Of a stretch of 64,000 bases of DNA, positions 9,025 through 16,663 are shown piece by piece. A model generated the notes under the pieces. That model worked only from the letters and a program-made list of their open reading frames with translations, was not told the DNA's origin and did no database searches. The position numbers and the translations under genes were made by a program. The stretch's first letter is position 1. Every line of letters starts with the position of its first letter. The DNA comes from SSSZ01 sp016790965 (GTDB lineage Bacteria; Pseudomonadota; Gammaproteobacteria; Burkholderiales; Rhodocyclaceae), in the NCBI GenBank assembly GCA_016790965.1, contig JAEUNZ010000025.1:1-64000 (forward strand), read 5' to 3'.

Positions 9025-9041
9025 CTAGATTGCACATAGCC
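9013..9041 (-). repeat. right terminal inverted repeat of the transposon
   Basis: Minus-strand partner of 599-627, with 23 matches in 29 positions. Confidence 0.88.
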
Positions 9042-9049
9042 AAAAGTTC
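9042..9049. repeat. target-site duplication, right copy (AAAAGTTC)
   Basis: Identical to 591-598 and exactly adjacent to the right inverted repeat. Confidence 0.9.
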
Positions 9050-10084
9050 TTCCTGAAGATAGGGGTCGATGTTGTCTGCGATGCTTCCAGCGGTCTTCTT
9101 GATCGACTGAACGACGCGCTTCAGGTCGACATGCTTGTCCTGCATCGAGTAGATCAGATCGTCCAGGCGGGAAGGCTCAGGGGCCTGCCATTGGGCGGGG
9201 CCGGAGGAGCGGGATTCCAGGATGTTTGGGTTCGCGCCGTCGAACGCGCCCCGGTTGCCGATGGCTGACTTAATCTGCTCGGGGCGCAATGCCACATAGA
9301 CATCGCTTTCATCTTCCGTATTACGCAAGATCAGCCCATCGTGTTTGCCACTCAACAATTGTTCGCGGATCGGATGGTCTTCGCGACCAATGCGGCTGGC
9401 GTCGATCTGGAAATCACGCGCTTTGTGCCCCAGAGCGTCGACAATCAACGGGTGTTGCAAGCTCAGATAGGTATGGACAACGCCACTCGGCGACCGTCCT
9501 TGTGTCCAATCGCTAGTCAGTGATGCAAAGCGGTTGGCCACGTCCTTGGAGTCGGTAAAAAACCCTGCCCATGGCCCATTGGCGCTACGAAACTCGGTAA
9601 TTGGCGTATCGTCACGCCAGTTTTCTGTGCGGCCTCCCGTGTAGACAACCAGCGGCTCGCCGTTCTCATCGACGACTTTTGACACAGAATCCGGATTGAC
9701 AGCGTTGTACCAAGCGCGTAGCCTGTCCTTATCGGGCGCCATGCCTGCGGCTGTCCCCTGCATTGAAAGCGGGTGCGACGAAGCAGGATACGGCGCCCGT
9801 ACTTCATTCTCGCTCGTCACTGATGCGTCGTGAAAATGGTCCAGGACACGCTTGCCATCCGCTTTCTCGCGCACAACCAGTTTGACATAGACGGGTTCGC
9901 CATCGATCAGCGCCCTCGCTCCATACGTGTGCCAAGCAACGATCTGGTCATTGGGCTTAGGGTTTCGGTTTGGCTCACTGTATAGAGGAACCGCCCTTTC
10001 CATCAACGTCTTGAGCCCAGCGACGATTTCCAGCGTTTTGGCGTCTGCGCTGTGCGACAGTAGCTTGCGATACCCGGACATCAC
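9042..10084 (-). pseudogene. polyvalent protein fragment with ADP-ribosyltransferase-like domain
   Basis: The minus-strand frame contains VDENGEPLVVYTGG, then WAGFFTDSKDVANRF and GKHDGLIL, the layout of the ADP-ribosyltransferase-like domain in large polyvalent proteins of phages and conjugative elements. A C-terminal segment (LQDKHVD-like, then DPYLQEEL) is also typical of them. The frame starts with GTG at 10084, overlapping the upstream fragment by 4 bases. It now stops at 9011 inside the transposon after a few transposon-encoded residues. In silico excision continues the frame from EEL into FHGRAA, the normal continuation of the family. In other elements such proteins act on host targets when injected with DNA; here the gene is broken. 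Confidence 0.7.
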
Positions 10085-10839
10085 AAAGTCAATGTGGTCC
10101 GGTCAATCCGGTTATCAGCACCGCCAAGCCGCCTGTAGGCGTCCTTGGCGCGGGCCTCGAATCCTTCCGGGTCGGCATTGCGGTCGCCAAATGCGGAATA
10201 ATCAATGCTCACCGGCGCGGAGGCATCCAGCGAATTGCGCTTGGCCAAGTGCTCCCAATCCCCGAACCACGCCTTGAATTCCGGCGTGCGCACCTGCTTC
10301 CACTGGTGGGCGTTGAGTTTGGACGGCTTCCCGTTGGGAGCAAGCCTCGGCGCCCCTTCGGATGCAAACGCTTGGCCCTCGCCGGCCATCTCCCGCTCCA
10401 GATTCTTCCCGTCCCGCAGATGCGTTGCTGCCAGCACCACCATGTCCTTCGCCTCTTGCAGCGACGGCTCCACGGTGAGATTCATCGCCCGCGCCGCGGT
10501 GCGCAGCCAGTGCCGCACCTGGGCGAAGAGAATCTTCGACCATCCCGGCGGGTCCATCATTTCCGCCATGCGGGCCAAGACCTCCTGGGCCACCTCGGAA
10601 TCGCTCGCTTCCGGGTACAGCCGGCGCACGGCCTCCACCGTGGCGTAGTCGGCCTCCCCGGGTAGCGGATTCCGGGTCAGCGACTGCGAGGCCGTCGCCC
10701 TCTGGAGCACGGTCGCCTGGAGCGCGGCGAACTTCTCGCCCATCAGGCTCGACAGGCCGTAGTGCCCTATGGCTTCGTGCATCAGCACCTGCCAGGCGCG
10801 GGCCTGGGTTGGCAGATTCGACGAGATCAGATAGACCAC
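10081..10839 (-). pseudogene. polyvalent protein fragment with zincin-like HEAIGH motif
   Basis: A 252-aa frame with LMHEAIGHYGL (HExxH metal-binding motif near residue 22), PLPGEADYATVEAVRRLYPE, and at the C-terminal side KLNAHQWKQVRTPEFKAWFG, which recurs in polyvalent proteins. It is one module of what should be a protein of more than 1,000 residues. The frame overlaps both neighbours (13 bases with the upstream piece, 4 bases with the downstream piece), a pattern expected after small frameshifts or deletions in one long gene. Whether the pieces are still translated is unknown. Confidence 0.65.
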
Positions 10840-11330
10840 GCCGCCAGAGCCTCATCGACACCCCGTTCTCTGACGTAACCCTCCGAATCGCCGCGTTCAT
10901 GTAGCGCCCGACCTTCCGGCCCGGCAATCCACTGATCGGCCTTATGGCGAACCCAGCCATCGGAAGCGTATAGTCTGCCCAGATGCTCGATGTATTGCGC
11001 CCGCGTCATGAAGCGGCGCAATCCGAAATGGAGAAGCTCATGCCAGAAAGTACGGGCCACGGCCGCGCTATCGACCAGCCCCTCACGGACAAGGTGGATT
11101 GTCCCCTTGAAGGTGACGCCGGACGTTACCCCGTCATCGGGATCGGATTCAATGCCAATGTCCGAAACACGGTCGATGACAGTTACCGGGATTGCCGTCC
11201 CAAATGGCTCGCGAAGCTGCTCAAGCTGATCTGTGATCGCGCCGACTGACAGCCACTCCGATTCACGGATGGCTTTGCCGTCTTCGTTGCGGTAAACCCC
11301 GGTGCCGGCTTCATCATTGACAGGTTGCCT
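10827..11330 (-). pseudogene. polyvalent protein fragment with HELLH motif
   Basis: The frame is open on the minus strand from 11330 (TGA just upstream at 11332-11334) to 10827. It reads GKAIRESEWLSV, PVTVIDRVSD, GTIHLVREGL, then RTFWHELLHFGLRRF and RERGVDEALAAW. HELLH is a zincin metal-binding motif, and the DEALAAW end normally leads into further residues, so the fragment is cut at its 3' side. No good start codon with a ribosome site was found upstream of the GTG at 11060. It is the 5'-most surviving piece of the polyvalent gene. Confidence 0.6.
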
Positions 11331-12155
11331 TCACGGCGCCCCCCCGTGGAGCTCCTTCATCTTTAAGAGCATCGCCAATGTCCGCTCAAACTTGCGGTCA
11401 AGGTGCGTTTCGTAGCGGTTCAGTTTCTCCAACAGGTGCGCCCGCAGCCCTTCGCCCAAGGTTTGCGCCTTGATTGCCGGGGTGTATTCGGCTTCCTTCA
11501 CCATGCGATAGCAGATCGGTTCCAGCGAATCGCGGATGAATTCGGTCAGCCCTTCGGCGGTTGCCGGGTATTCCTCTTCGGCGACATGCTCATCCCACCA
11601 GTCGCGGGATTCCTGAACCAGCGCCCGCCGGGCTTTGCCGTAGGCATTCGGCCCGCCCTTGCGAAGTATCGCGGCCGCCTTTTGGGTTGCCGCCAGATCA
11701 AGCGCCGCGTCCCGCTGGCGTTCGGCTATCTCTTCTGGGGTTCCTTCCATGAATTCCCGCAAGTCGGCATTCTCACCGCCGATGCCACGCTGAAAGGGTG
11801 CCGCCGACTTGATGACCGATGCCGCGCTACTCACCGCGCTTTTCAGTCCCTCGTTGATCTTCGCGCCTTCGGCCAACAATACCCGCCGCTTGCGCCAAAT
11901 GATTGTGGCAAGCTCTTCGATCAGGTGCCGCTCAGTCATGCCAGCCGGTCGGTGTTCCTCGATCAGCGCCGCCAGCAAGTCGGCAAACTCGGCATGATCT
12001 TCATGCGCCAATACCGCCAGCCGGGAAAGGATGCCGTGCTTCATGGCATTGAAGCGGACAGGCTCATAGTTGCCGCTTCGCGCTACAGGTGCCGCTTCCT
12101 CGCGGGTTATCACGGTCGCCGGGTTGATCGTTTCCGCTTCAATGGTCGCCATCAT
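11331..12155 (-). CDS. hypothetical protein of mobile elements
   Basis: A 274-aa, charged, mostly helical protein. It contains RFNAMKHGILSRL near residue 33, EEHRPAGMTERHLIEEL (about 66-83), IIWRKRRVL (about 85-93), and HLDRKFERTLAMLLKMKEL at the C-terminus. NAMKHG followed by such helices is shared by a family of hypothetical proteins on phages and genomic islands. I know no function. Start at tandem ATG codons (12155 or 12152), overlapping the upstream gene by 17 bases, so it belongs to the same operon as the primase. It looks intact. Confidence 0.75.
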   Translation of the reverse strand: MMATIEAETINPATVITREEAAPVARSGNYEPVRFNAMKHGILSRLAVLAHEDHAEFADLLAALIEEHRPAGMTERHLIEELATIIWRKRRVLLAEGAKINEGLKSAVSSAASVIKSAAPFQRGIGGENADLREFMEGTPEEIAERQRDAALDLAATQKAAAILRKGGPNAYGKARRALVQESRDWWDEHVAEEEYPATAEGLTEFIRDSLEPICYRMVKEAEYTPAIKAQTLGEGLRAHLLEKLNRYETHLDRKFERTLAMLLKMKELHGGAP

Positions 12156-12870
12156 TCACCCCTTTCTGGATCAGTCCCGGCCAGCGTTCCCAGCCCGGTC
12201 GCCGGTCGGCATCTACCGCCCCCGGTGCGTAGCCTTCGCAGCGCCGGGGTAAGTCGCGGATCGGCTCATAGTTCCGGCTCGCCACAATCTCGCCCCGCTT
12301 CGCCGCTTGGCAGCGCCGGGCTATCAGGTTCGCGCATTGGTCGCAGGTGCGCCGGTCATCAGGGAAGGGGTCAGGCTTCGGCAGTTCCGCCGCTGCCCGT
12401 CCGGTGAAGTAGTCCCGCGCATCCGCGTCCCGCTGGCACTGGCCTATCACTTCGGCAATGGTCGCCGGGTCGGTTTCCTCGATCAGCGCCAGCCATGCCC
12501 GGATTTCCGTTTCCTCGCTGGCGGTCAGGGGTGCCGATGCTTGCCGGATGGTCGGGGTAAAGGGTTCCGCCGCTACCGCGTCCGGGTGCCGTTCCAGAAT
12601 CTCGGCATGGGTTGCCTCGGGACAGCAGGCCACTTCCACAGGATCGCGGTCGGGGTAGTGAATCAACCACCAGCGGGAAGCGGTCGCCGTGTCACCAGCG
12701 CCGACTTTTGCCGGGGGTGCGGTATTTTCACTTGTGGGGTTTGCTACTGCTACAGTTGCTATTATTGCTACTGTTGCCGCTTCCCCCTTGGATTGAGTAG
12801 CAGAAATAGCAGGAATAGCAGTAGCAAGGTTCCCGGTTCGCTTTTCTCGCAGTCTGGATAGCATGGTCAT
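12139..12870 (-). CDS. hypothetical protein, primase-operon partner
   Basis: A 243-aa protein whose ATG overlaps the primase stop by 4 bases (ATGA). The first 60 residues are of low complexity (TATVAIIATVAVAN-like), with the underlying DNA rich in GCTACTGTTGC-type repeats. The middle part reads RWWLIHYPDRDPVEVACCPE. The C-terminal part has CDQCANLIARRC and RRCEGYAPG, with four cysteines that could bind metal. Similar proteins follow Toprim/DUF3987 primases in integrative elements. Function not known; a role next to the primase in element replication is inference from position. Confidence 0.75.
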   Translation of the reverse strand: MTMLSRLREKRTGNLATAIPAISATQSKGEAATVAIIATVAVANPTSENTAPPAKVGAGDTATASRWWLIHYPDRDPVEVACCPEATHAEILERHPDAVAAEPFTPTIRQASAPLTASEETEIRAWLALIEETDPATIAEVIGQCQRDADARDYFTGRAAAELPKPDPFPDDRRTCDQCANLIARRCQAAKRGEIVASRNYEPIRDLPRRCEGYAPGAVDADRRPGWERWPGLIQKGVNDGDH

Positions 12871-15302
12871 GGTGTCACCCCCACCAGCGCCGGGTTAAGG
12901 TGAATCGTCAGCCGCTTACCGTCCTTTTCCAGCCGCAGGCGGTCAAGTGCGACAAGCTCACGGATCGCCGCATCAAGCCGCGCGCCGTCCCGCAATGGCC
13001 CATGCTGGCGAACGTGATTCTTGCCGATGAAATGCGTTCGTCCTTGCCTGCAATGTTCGATCAGCCAGGCATCCAGCCGCGTCGCGTCCGCTAGTTCCGC
13101 CGGTAGCGCAAGCTCACCAAAGAAGCGCCGGGCTTCGGATAGGTGCCATGCTGTTATCAGGCTTGCCCGCTCGAAACTATCCAGCCCGATAGTGCCGCCC
13201 ATGCCGTGCTCGAATTGCTGGAACAGTGCCGCCAGCCGTGCCGCGTTGTCGGCAGATTTGCTCGCCACATCCCGCACGTCGTAAAACTCGCCGCCGCTCG
13301 CCAGTTCGCTTTCAATTGCATCGTGATAGCTCACCCATGCCGCTTTCGCATCCGGTGCCAGCGACAGCAGGGCGGGGGTCAGTGCGCCTTCATCATCAAT
13401 GGGGGCGGGTTGATTCAGGATCGCGGCAATGCGCCGATGGAATGCGGCCAGGTGTGGCCAGTTCGCCGGGGCTTCCGTAAATGGCCGTTTCCCTTGGGTT
13501 GATTCAGGCCACGCCACCAGGAAGCGGGCAAGGAAGCCAGTGCCACGCGCCAGCCCGCCCGACTTGCTGAAATACTCCCGCAGGGTTATTTCCTGAACCA
13601 TCAGGCCCATCGTCAGCCGCGCACCGCGCACGGTGAAGGAATCCGAAGTGCGCCGCCCAATCGAGTGCGCCCCGCCATCCCATAGAACATTCAGCAAGGC
13701 CAGATTCCGCATGGCGCTATCCTTGCCCATGCCATGCGAACCGAATACCACGCCCGCCTCACTCGATAGCACGCCCGCCGACGGCCATTGCTTCGCAAGG
13801 CTCCATGCAAGGTTTTCCGGGGTTTCGTCGCCAAGGATCAGCCTCGGCACTCTTGGCGGTTCCGGCTTTCCTTGTTGCAGTTGCGCCAGATCGACCCGCA
13901 GCTTATCGGTCGATTTGCCTTTCTTCCCGGCATCCTTCACCGCCGACAGGATGCCGTCGCGTTCCGCTTCCCATGCCGCAATCGCCGCCTGATATTCCTT
14001 GATCGCCGGTTTCTTCGCCTCGGCTTGCTCTTCCTGATACTGGCGGATGGCCGAAGTAAAGAAGCCGTCGCAGGTTGATTTCCGCTCGCCAGAATCGGCA
14101 ATCGTCAGCAGGAACAGCCCGACAGGCCCATGCAGCTTTTCCGCCCGCTTCGCATCAATGTGCGTCTGACAGGCCAGCGACAGCGCCGCCAGTGCCGACG
14201 ATGCCACCAGCGCCGCAGGTGCCTTAACGAAGCCCGCGACCTCTTCCACCGCCGCCCGGATGGTGTCGGGCAGGGCATCCAGCGGATAGGGTTCCGGCTC
14301 GATCTTCGCGGCCAGCGGGTGCGGATCAGGCCAGCCGTTGCCCTTAGAATCGCCCGCTGGCGAGCTCCCTTCGTCGGCTTGAAACTCTGCCCCGTCCGGT
14401 GCGCTTGCGTTCGCTATGGCTTGCGCTACGGCTGCCGCACCGCATAGCGCCGCCATGTCGTTGAAGTCGGTTGCGCCCTCGGGACGCTCCGGGCCAAAGT
14501 CAGGAATAGCCAGCAGCCCACCCACCGCTTGCGCGGCTTCCTTGGCCTTGGTTATGCCGGGATTGCCTTCGGTTCGGTAATCGTCGTCTGCGCACAGGAT
14601 CAGCCGCAAGTCCGGGAACTTCTCCCGCAGCGCTTTTGCCACGGATTGCAGATTTCCCGTGTCGAAGGCTACCGCCACGGCGTAGCCCGTCGCCTCATGG
14701 GTGCTTGCGCCGGTAGCGAAGCCCTCGGCAATACACAACACCCCGTCAGGCTTGCCGATTCCGAAGTAAGAGCCGCGAATGCGCCCGCCAGCGAGGTAGC
14801 GTTTCCCACCATCTACGCCAATGAATTGCAGTGAGTGCAGCACCCCCTCCGCGTCCCTGATTGGCAGAACAAGGCGTTCCCGGTACATCCGTGCACCGTT
14901 GGCGGCAATGCCCTTGCGGGTCAGGTAGGCATGGCCGGTACAGGTATCGGCGTCTGCCCACAGGCGTGATGCCCGCTCCCGTGCCTCCACTTTGCGCTTG
15001 TCTTCCTCGGCTTCACGGACCAGCCGCGCTGCCTCGATCTTCACTTGATGCGCCGTCTCCTCGGCAGGAGTTAGGGGGCGCCCTACGTCCGCCCGCCAGT
15101 TCTGCCAGCCCACGCCATCGCGCCAGTTCTCGAACCCCCCGGCGGGGATACCGTCCAAGTGCAGCAGATAGGCCGCGTCGCCCTTTCCGCCACTGCCTTC
15201 GGAATCGCATCGATGAATGCCACCATCAGCCAACAGGTTGGCCGGGGGAATGATGCCGCGCCCAACCAGAGCGTCTCGGAATTGTTGAAGGGCGTCAGAC
15301 AT
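12867..15302 (-). CDS. Toprim/DUF3987 primase-helicase-like protein
   Basis: An 811-aa replication protein of the integrative element. The N-terminal third holds a primase-type segment and a Toprim domain, with the catalytic Glu in CIAEGFATGAS (E193) and the acidic pair in LRLILCADDD (239-241). The second half is a DUF3987 domain with a P-loop-like IADSGERKST (401-410). Such proteins initiate or support replication of satellites and islands. The ATG at 15302 overlaps the end of a 35-aa ORF by 8 bases, and the stop overlaps the next gene by 4. No frame damage is visible, so the replication module may be functional although the cargo region is decayed. Confidence 0.88.
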   Translation of the reverse strand: MSDALQQFRDALVGRGIIPPANLLADGGIHRCDSEGSGGKGDAAYLLHLDGIPAGGFENWRDGVGWQNWRADVGRPLTPAEETAHQVKIEAARLVREAEEDKRKVEARERASRLWADADTCTGHAYLTRKGIAANGARMYRERLVLPIRDAEGVLHSLQFIGVDGGKRYLAGGRIRGSYFGIGKPDGVLCIAEGFATGASTHEATGYAVAVAFDTGNLQSVAKALREKFPDLRLILCADDDYRTEGNPGITKAKEAAQAVGGLLAIPDFGPERPEGATDFNDMAALCGAAAVAQAIANASAPDGAEFQADEGSSPAGDSKGNGWPDPHPLAAKIEPEPYPLDALPDTIRAAVEEVAGFVKAPAALVASSALAALSLACQTHIDAKRAEKLHGPVGLFLLTIADSGERKSTCDGFFTSAIRQYQEEQAEAKKPAIKEYQAAIAAWEAERDGILSAVKDAGKKGKSTDKLRVDLAQLQQGKPEPPRVPRLILGDETPENLAWSLAKQWPSAGVLSSEAGVVFGSHGMGKDSAMRNLALLNVLWDGGAHSIGRRTSDSFTVRGARLTMGLMVQEITLREYFSKSGGLARGTGFLARFLVAWPESTQGKRPFTEAPANWPHLAAFHRRIAAILNQPAPIDDEGALTPALLSLAPDAKAAWVSYHDAIESELASGGEFYDVRDVASKSADNAARLAALFQQFEHGMGGTIGLDSFERASLITAWHLSEARRFFGELALPAELADATRLDAWLIEHCRQGRTHFIGKNHVRQHGPLRDGARLDAAIRELVALDRLRLEKDGKRLTIHLNPALVGVTP

Positions 15303-15402
15303 GCCGCAACCCTCCGCGCTGGATCAGCCATTCCGCCGCGGCTACTGGCAATACGGCCTTTGGGGCCGGCCGGGCGTTTGCTTTTGTGGCGGCCGTTTTC
15401 AT
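15295..15402 (-). CDS. 35-aa small protein upstream of the primase
   Basis: A very short frame with a strong ribosome site, AAGGAGG, five bases before its ATG at 15402. The product starts MKTAATKANARPAP and ends AAEWLIQRGGLRHV. Its TGA lies inside the first codons of the primase gene (overlap 8 bases), so its translation probably feeds ribosomes to the primase start, which has no obvious ribosome site of its own. It may be a leader peptide or a very small protein. Confidence 0.6.
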   Translation of the reverse strand: MKTAATKANARPAPKAVLPVAAAEWLIQRGGLRHV

Positions 15403-15412
15403 GGTGGCCTCC

Positions 15413-15625
15413 TTACGCTGCGCCAATGAGGCGGCGGAGTTCGCCAACCTTAATGCGGGTGGAGTTGCCAACCTTGACGGGCGTCAGTTCACCGGCCTTG
15501 AAATGGCGATATATCGATGCACGGCTGCGATGGGTGATTATGCAGGCAGCTGAAATATCGACCAGCATGCTGTCTGCCGCTTGGTCGAAATGGCGGAATA
15601 CGTCGAAAATCGCATGCTTGTTCAT
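15413..15625 (-). CDS. AlpA-like excisionase/regulator
   Basis: A 70-aa DNA-binding protein with a winged-helix MerR/AlpA-type fold: DISAACIITHRSRASIYRHFKAGELTPVKVGN, followed by an RIKVGELRRLIG wing. In P4-like elements AlpA activates the integrase gene or acts as directionality factor. It is the first gene of the operon running through the 35-aa ORF, the primase and two hypotheticals. Its stop is followed immediately by the ribosome site of the 35-aa ORF. Confidence 0.82.
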   Translation of the reverse strand: MNKHAIFDVFRHFDQAADSMLVDISAACIITHRSRASIYRHFKAGELTPVKVGNSTRIKVGELRRLIGAA

Positions 15626-15766
15626 GTGTCAGGCTCCGCGCCTGGCACAAACTTCGAGAAGGTACGCTAGCTTCTCGGTGCAAGGCGCTGATTCAGCGTG
15701 ACACGAATACTGAACGCCAAAATCCGCTGCAAAGGGTTGTGTTTTGGGGGCAGTTTTGTCCCGAGT

Positions 15767-16663
15767 CTACGAGCCGGTCAGGTCGCATTTGCCCCGGAAG
15801 CCGGTCAGATCGCGTCTTTCCAGCGCCTCGGCCAACTCCTCAACGCTACACCCTACCGCCCCGGCGGCGTCGCTGAGTGTCTTCTTGTGGCGCTGGCTGA
15901 TCTTCTTCGCATTGCCGGTAGTCAACGCTATTTCTACCAACTCCCCGTCCCTTACCTCCTGATCGAGCGACCAACCGTTCTTCTTGAACCGCTCGGCAAT
16001 TGTTCTATACGCCGCTTCTGGACTGATGCAGCTCCCGATCGACGCCTCCAGGTCCGCGGCTACCTCCTGTCGAATTTCACTTGATCCAATCTCGCCAAAG
16101 GCCTTTATGGCAAACTTGGCGTTGGCGTAGCCACGTACCTCGCGTGCTTTCCCGGTCTTCGACAACAAGAGGCGGTGAATTCGCTCAAGCACATGATTGG
16201 CGGCCCGCCGCGCCTGGAGTGCAATGGGCTTGCCGGCCTCGGCAGCCCGCAGGAACTCTACCAGCCCATTACCGCTGTATTTTCCCCGGACAATTTTTTC
16301 GACGCGGAATTCGCCGATTTTGTCGCTGTTGATTTTTCCGTTGCTGTGCACGCTCAGGCATGCGGGCCGCAAATAGCCGTGTTTGCGCTGCTCTCGCTCG
16401 ACATGGTCCCGCAAATCCGCGTTTCGTTCCGCACGCCTGAGCCTGCCCTTGGGCGAAAAGGTGCGGATTAGCAGAGCCATCAGTCTAGGCTGGTCTGGAA
16501 TGTCGCTGTCTACCCCACGAAGGAAGCAGCGAATGGCATTAGCCAAGGCGGAAATCTGTACACTTTGGCCACCTTGGGCCGCCCACAGTAGGTCGGAGTA
16601 GAGGCGTTTTACCGGCTTCTCCACAGCCTCACCCTCAAGCAGCGCCGCGAATCGGCGCGACAC
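15767..16663 (-). CDS. hypothetical protein next to the integrase
   Basis: A protein of about 298 aa if read from GTG at 16663; the open frame continues to 16795 inside the integrase gene, but that part looks like out-of-frame integrase sequence. It contains LYSDLLWAAQGG, IRTFSPKGRLRRAER, CLSVHSNGKINSDKIGEFRVEK and, near the end, SQRHKKTLSDAAGAVGCSVEELAEALE, which could be a helix-turn-helix. I do not recognise the family. It overlaps the integrase 3' end by about 29 bases and probably shares its transcript. Start uncertain. Confidence 0.6.
   Translation of the reverse strand: MSRRFAALLEGEAVEKPVKRLYSDLLWAAQGGQSVQISALANAIRCFLRGVDSDIPDQPRLMALLIRTFSPKGRLRRAERNADLRDHVEREQRKHGYLRPACLSVHSNGKINSDKIGEFRVEKIVRGKYSGNGLVEFLRAAEAGKPIALQARRAANHVLERIHRLLLSKTGKAREVRGYANAKFAIKAFGEIGSSEIRQEVAADLEASIGSCISPEAAYRTIAERFKKNGWSLDQEVRDGELVEIALTTGNAKKISQRHKKTLSDAAGAVGCSVEELAEALERRDLTGFRGKCDLTGS

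Larger units (their letters stand above)
599..9041 (+). mobile_element. 8.4-kb ISL3-family transposon carrying a type I restriction-modification operon
   Basis: Position 599 read forward and 9041 read on the minus strand form a terminal inverted repeat: GGCTAT, one mismatch, TGCA, one mismatch, TCT, two mismatches, GGTTGGA, two mismatches, CCT. That is 23 of 29 matches with no gap. Both ends are flanked by AAAAGTTC. The ends begin with GGC, as in many ISL3 elements. Inside are hsdM, a 96-aa ORF, hsdS, hsdR and an ISL3 transposase, all on the plus strand and with almost no gaps. The noncoding ends are symmetrical in length (133 bp left, 135 bp right). No inverted repeat was seen between hsdR and the transposase gene, so this is one unit and not an IS next to an R-M system. 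Deleting 599-9049 restores a polyvalent-protein frame reading YLQEEL then FHGRAA, which fixes the ends. ISL3 elements with passenger genes are known (ISPpu12 type); I do not recall this cargo. Confidence 0.9.

Noticed and set aside
7500..9041. A plain ISL3 insertion sequence placed just downstream of hsdR
   Set aside because: No inverted repeat matching the right end (9041) was found near the hsdR end; the only partner is at 599, with the exact 8-base target duplication, so the unit includes the hsd genes.
12720..12800. GCTACTGTTGC-type triplet-like repeats as a regulatory satellite
   Set aside because: They lie in frame in the Ala/Thr/Val-rich N-terminus of the 243-aa hypothetical protein and are explained as low-complexity coding sequence.
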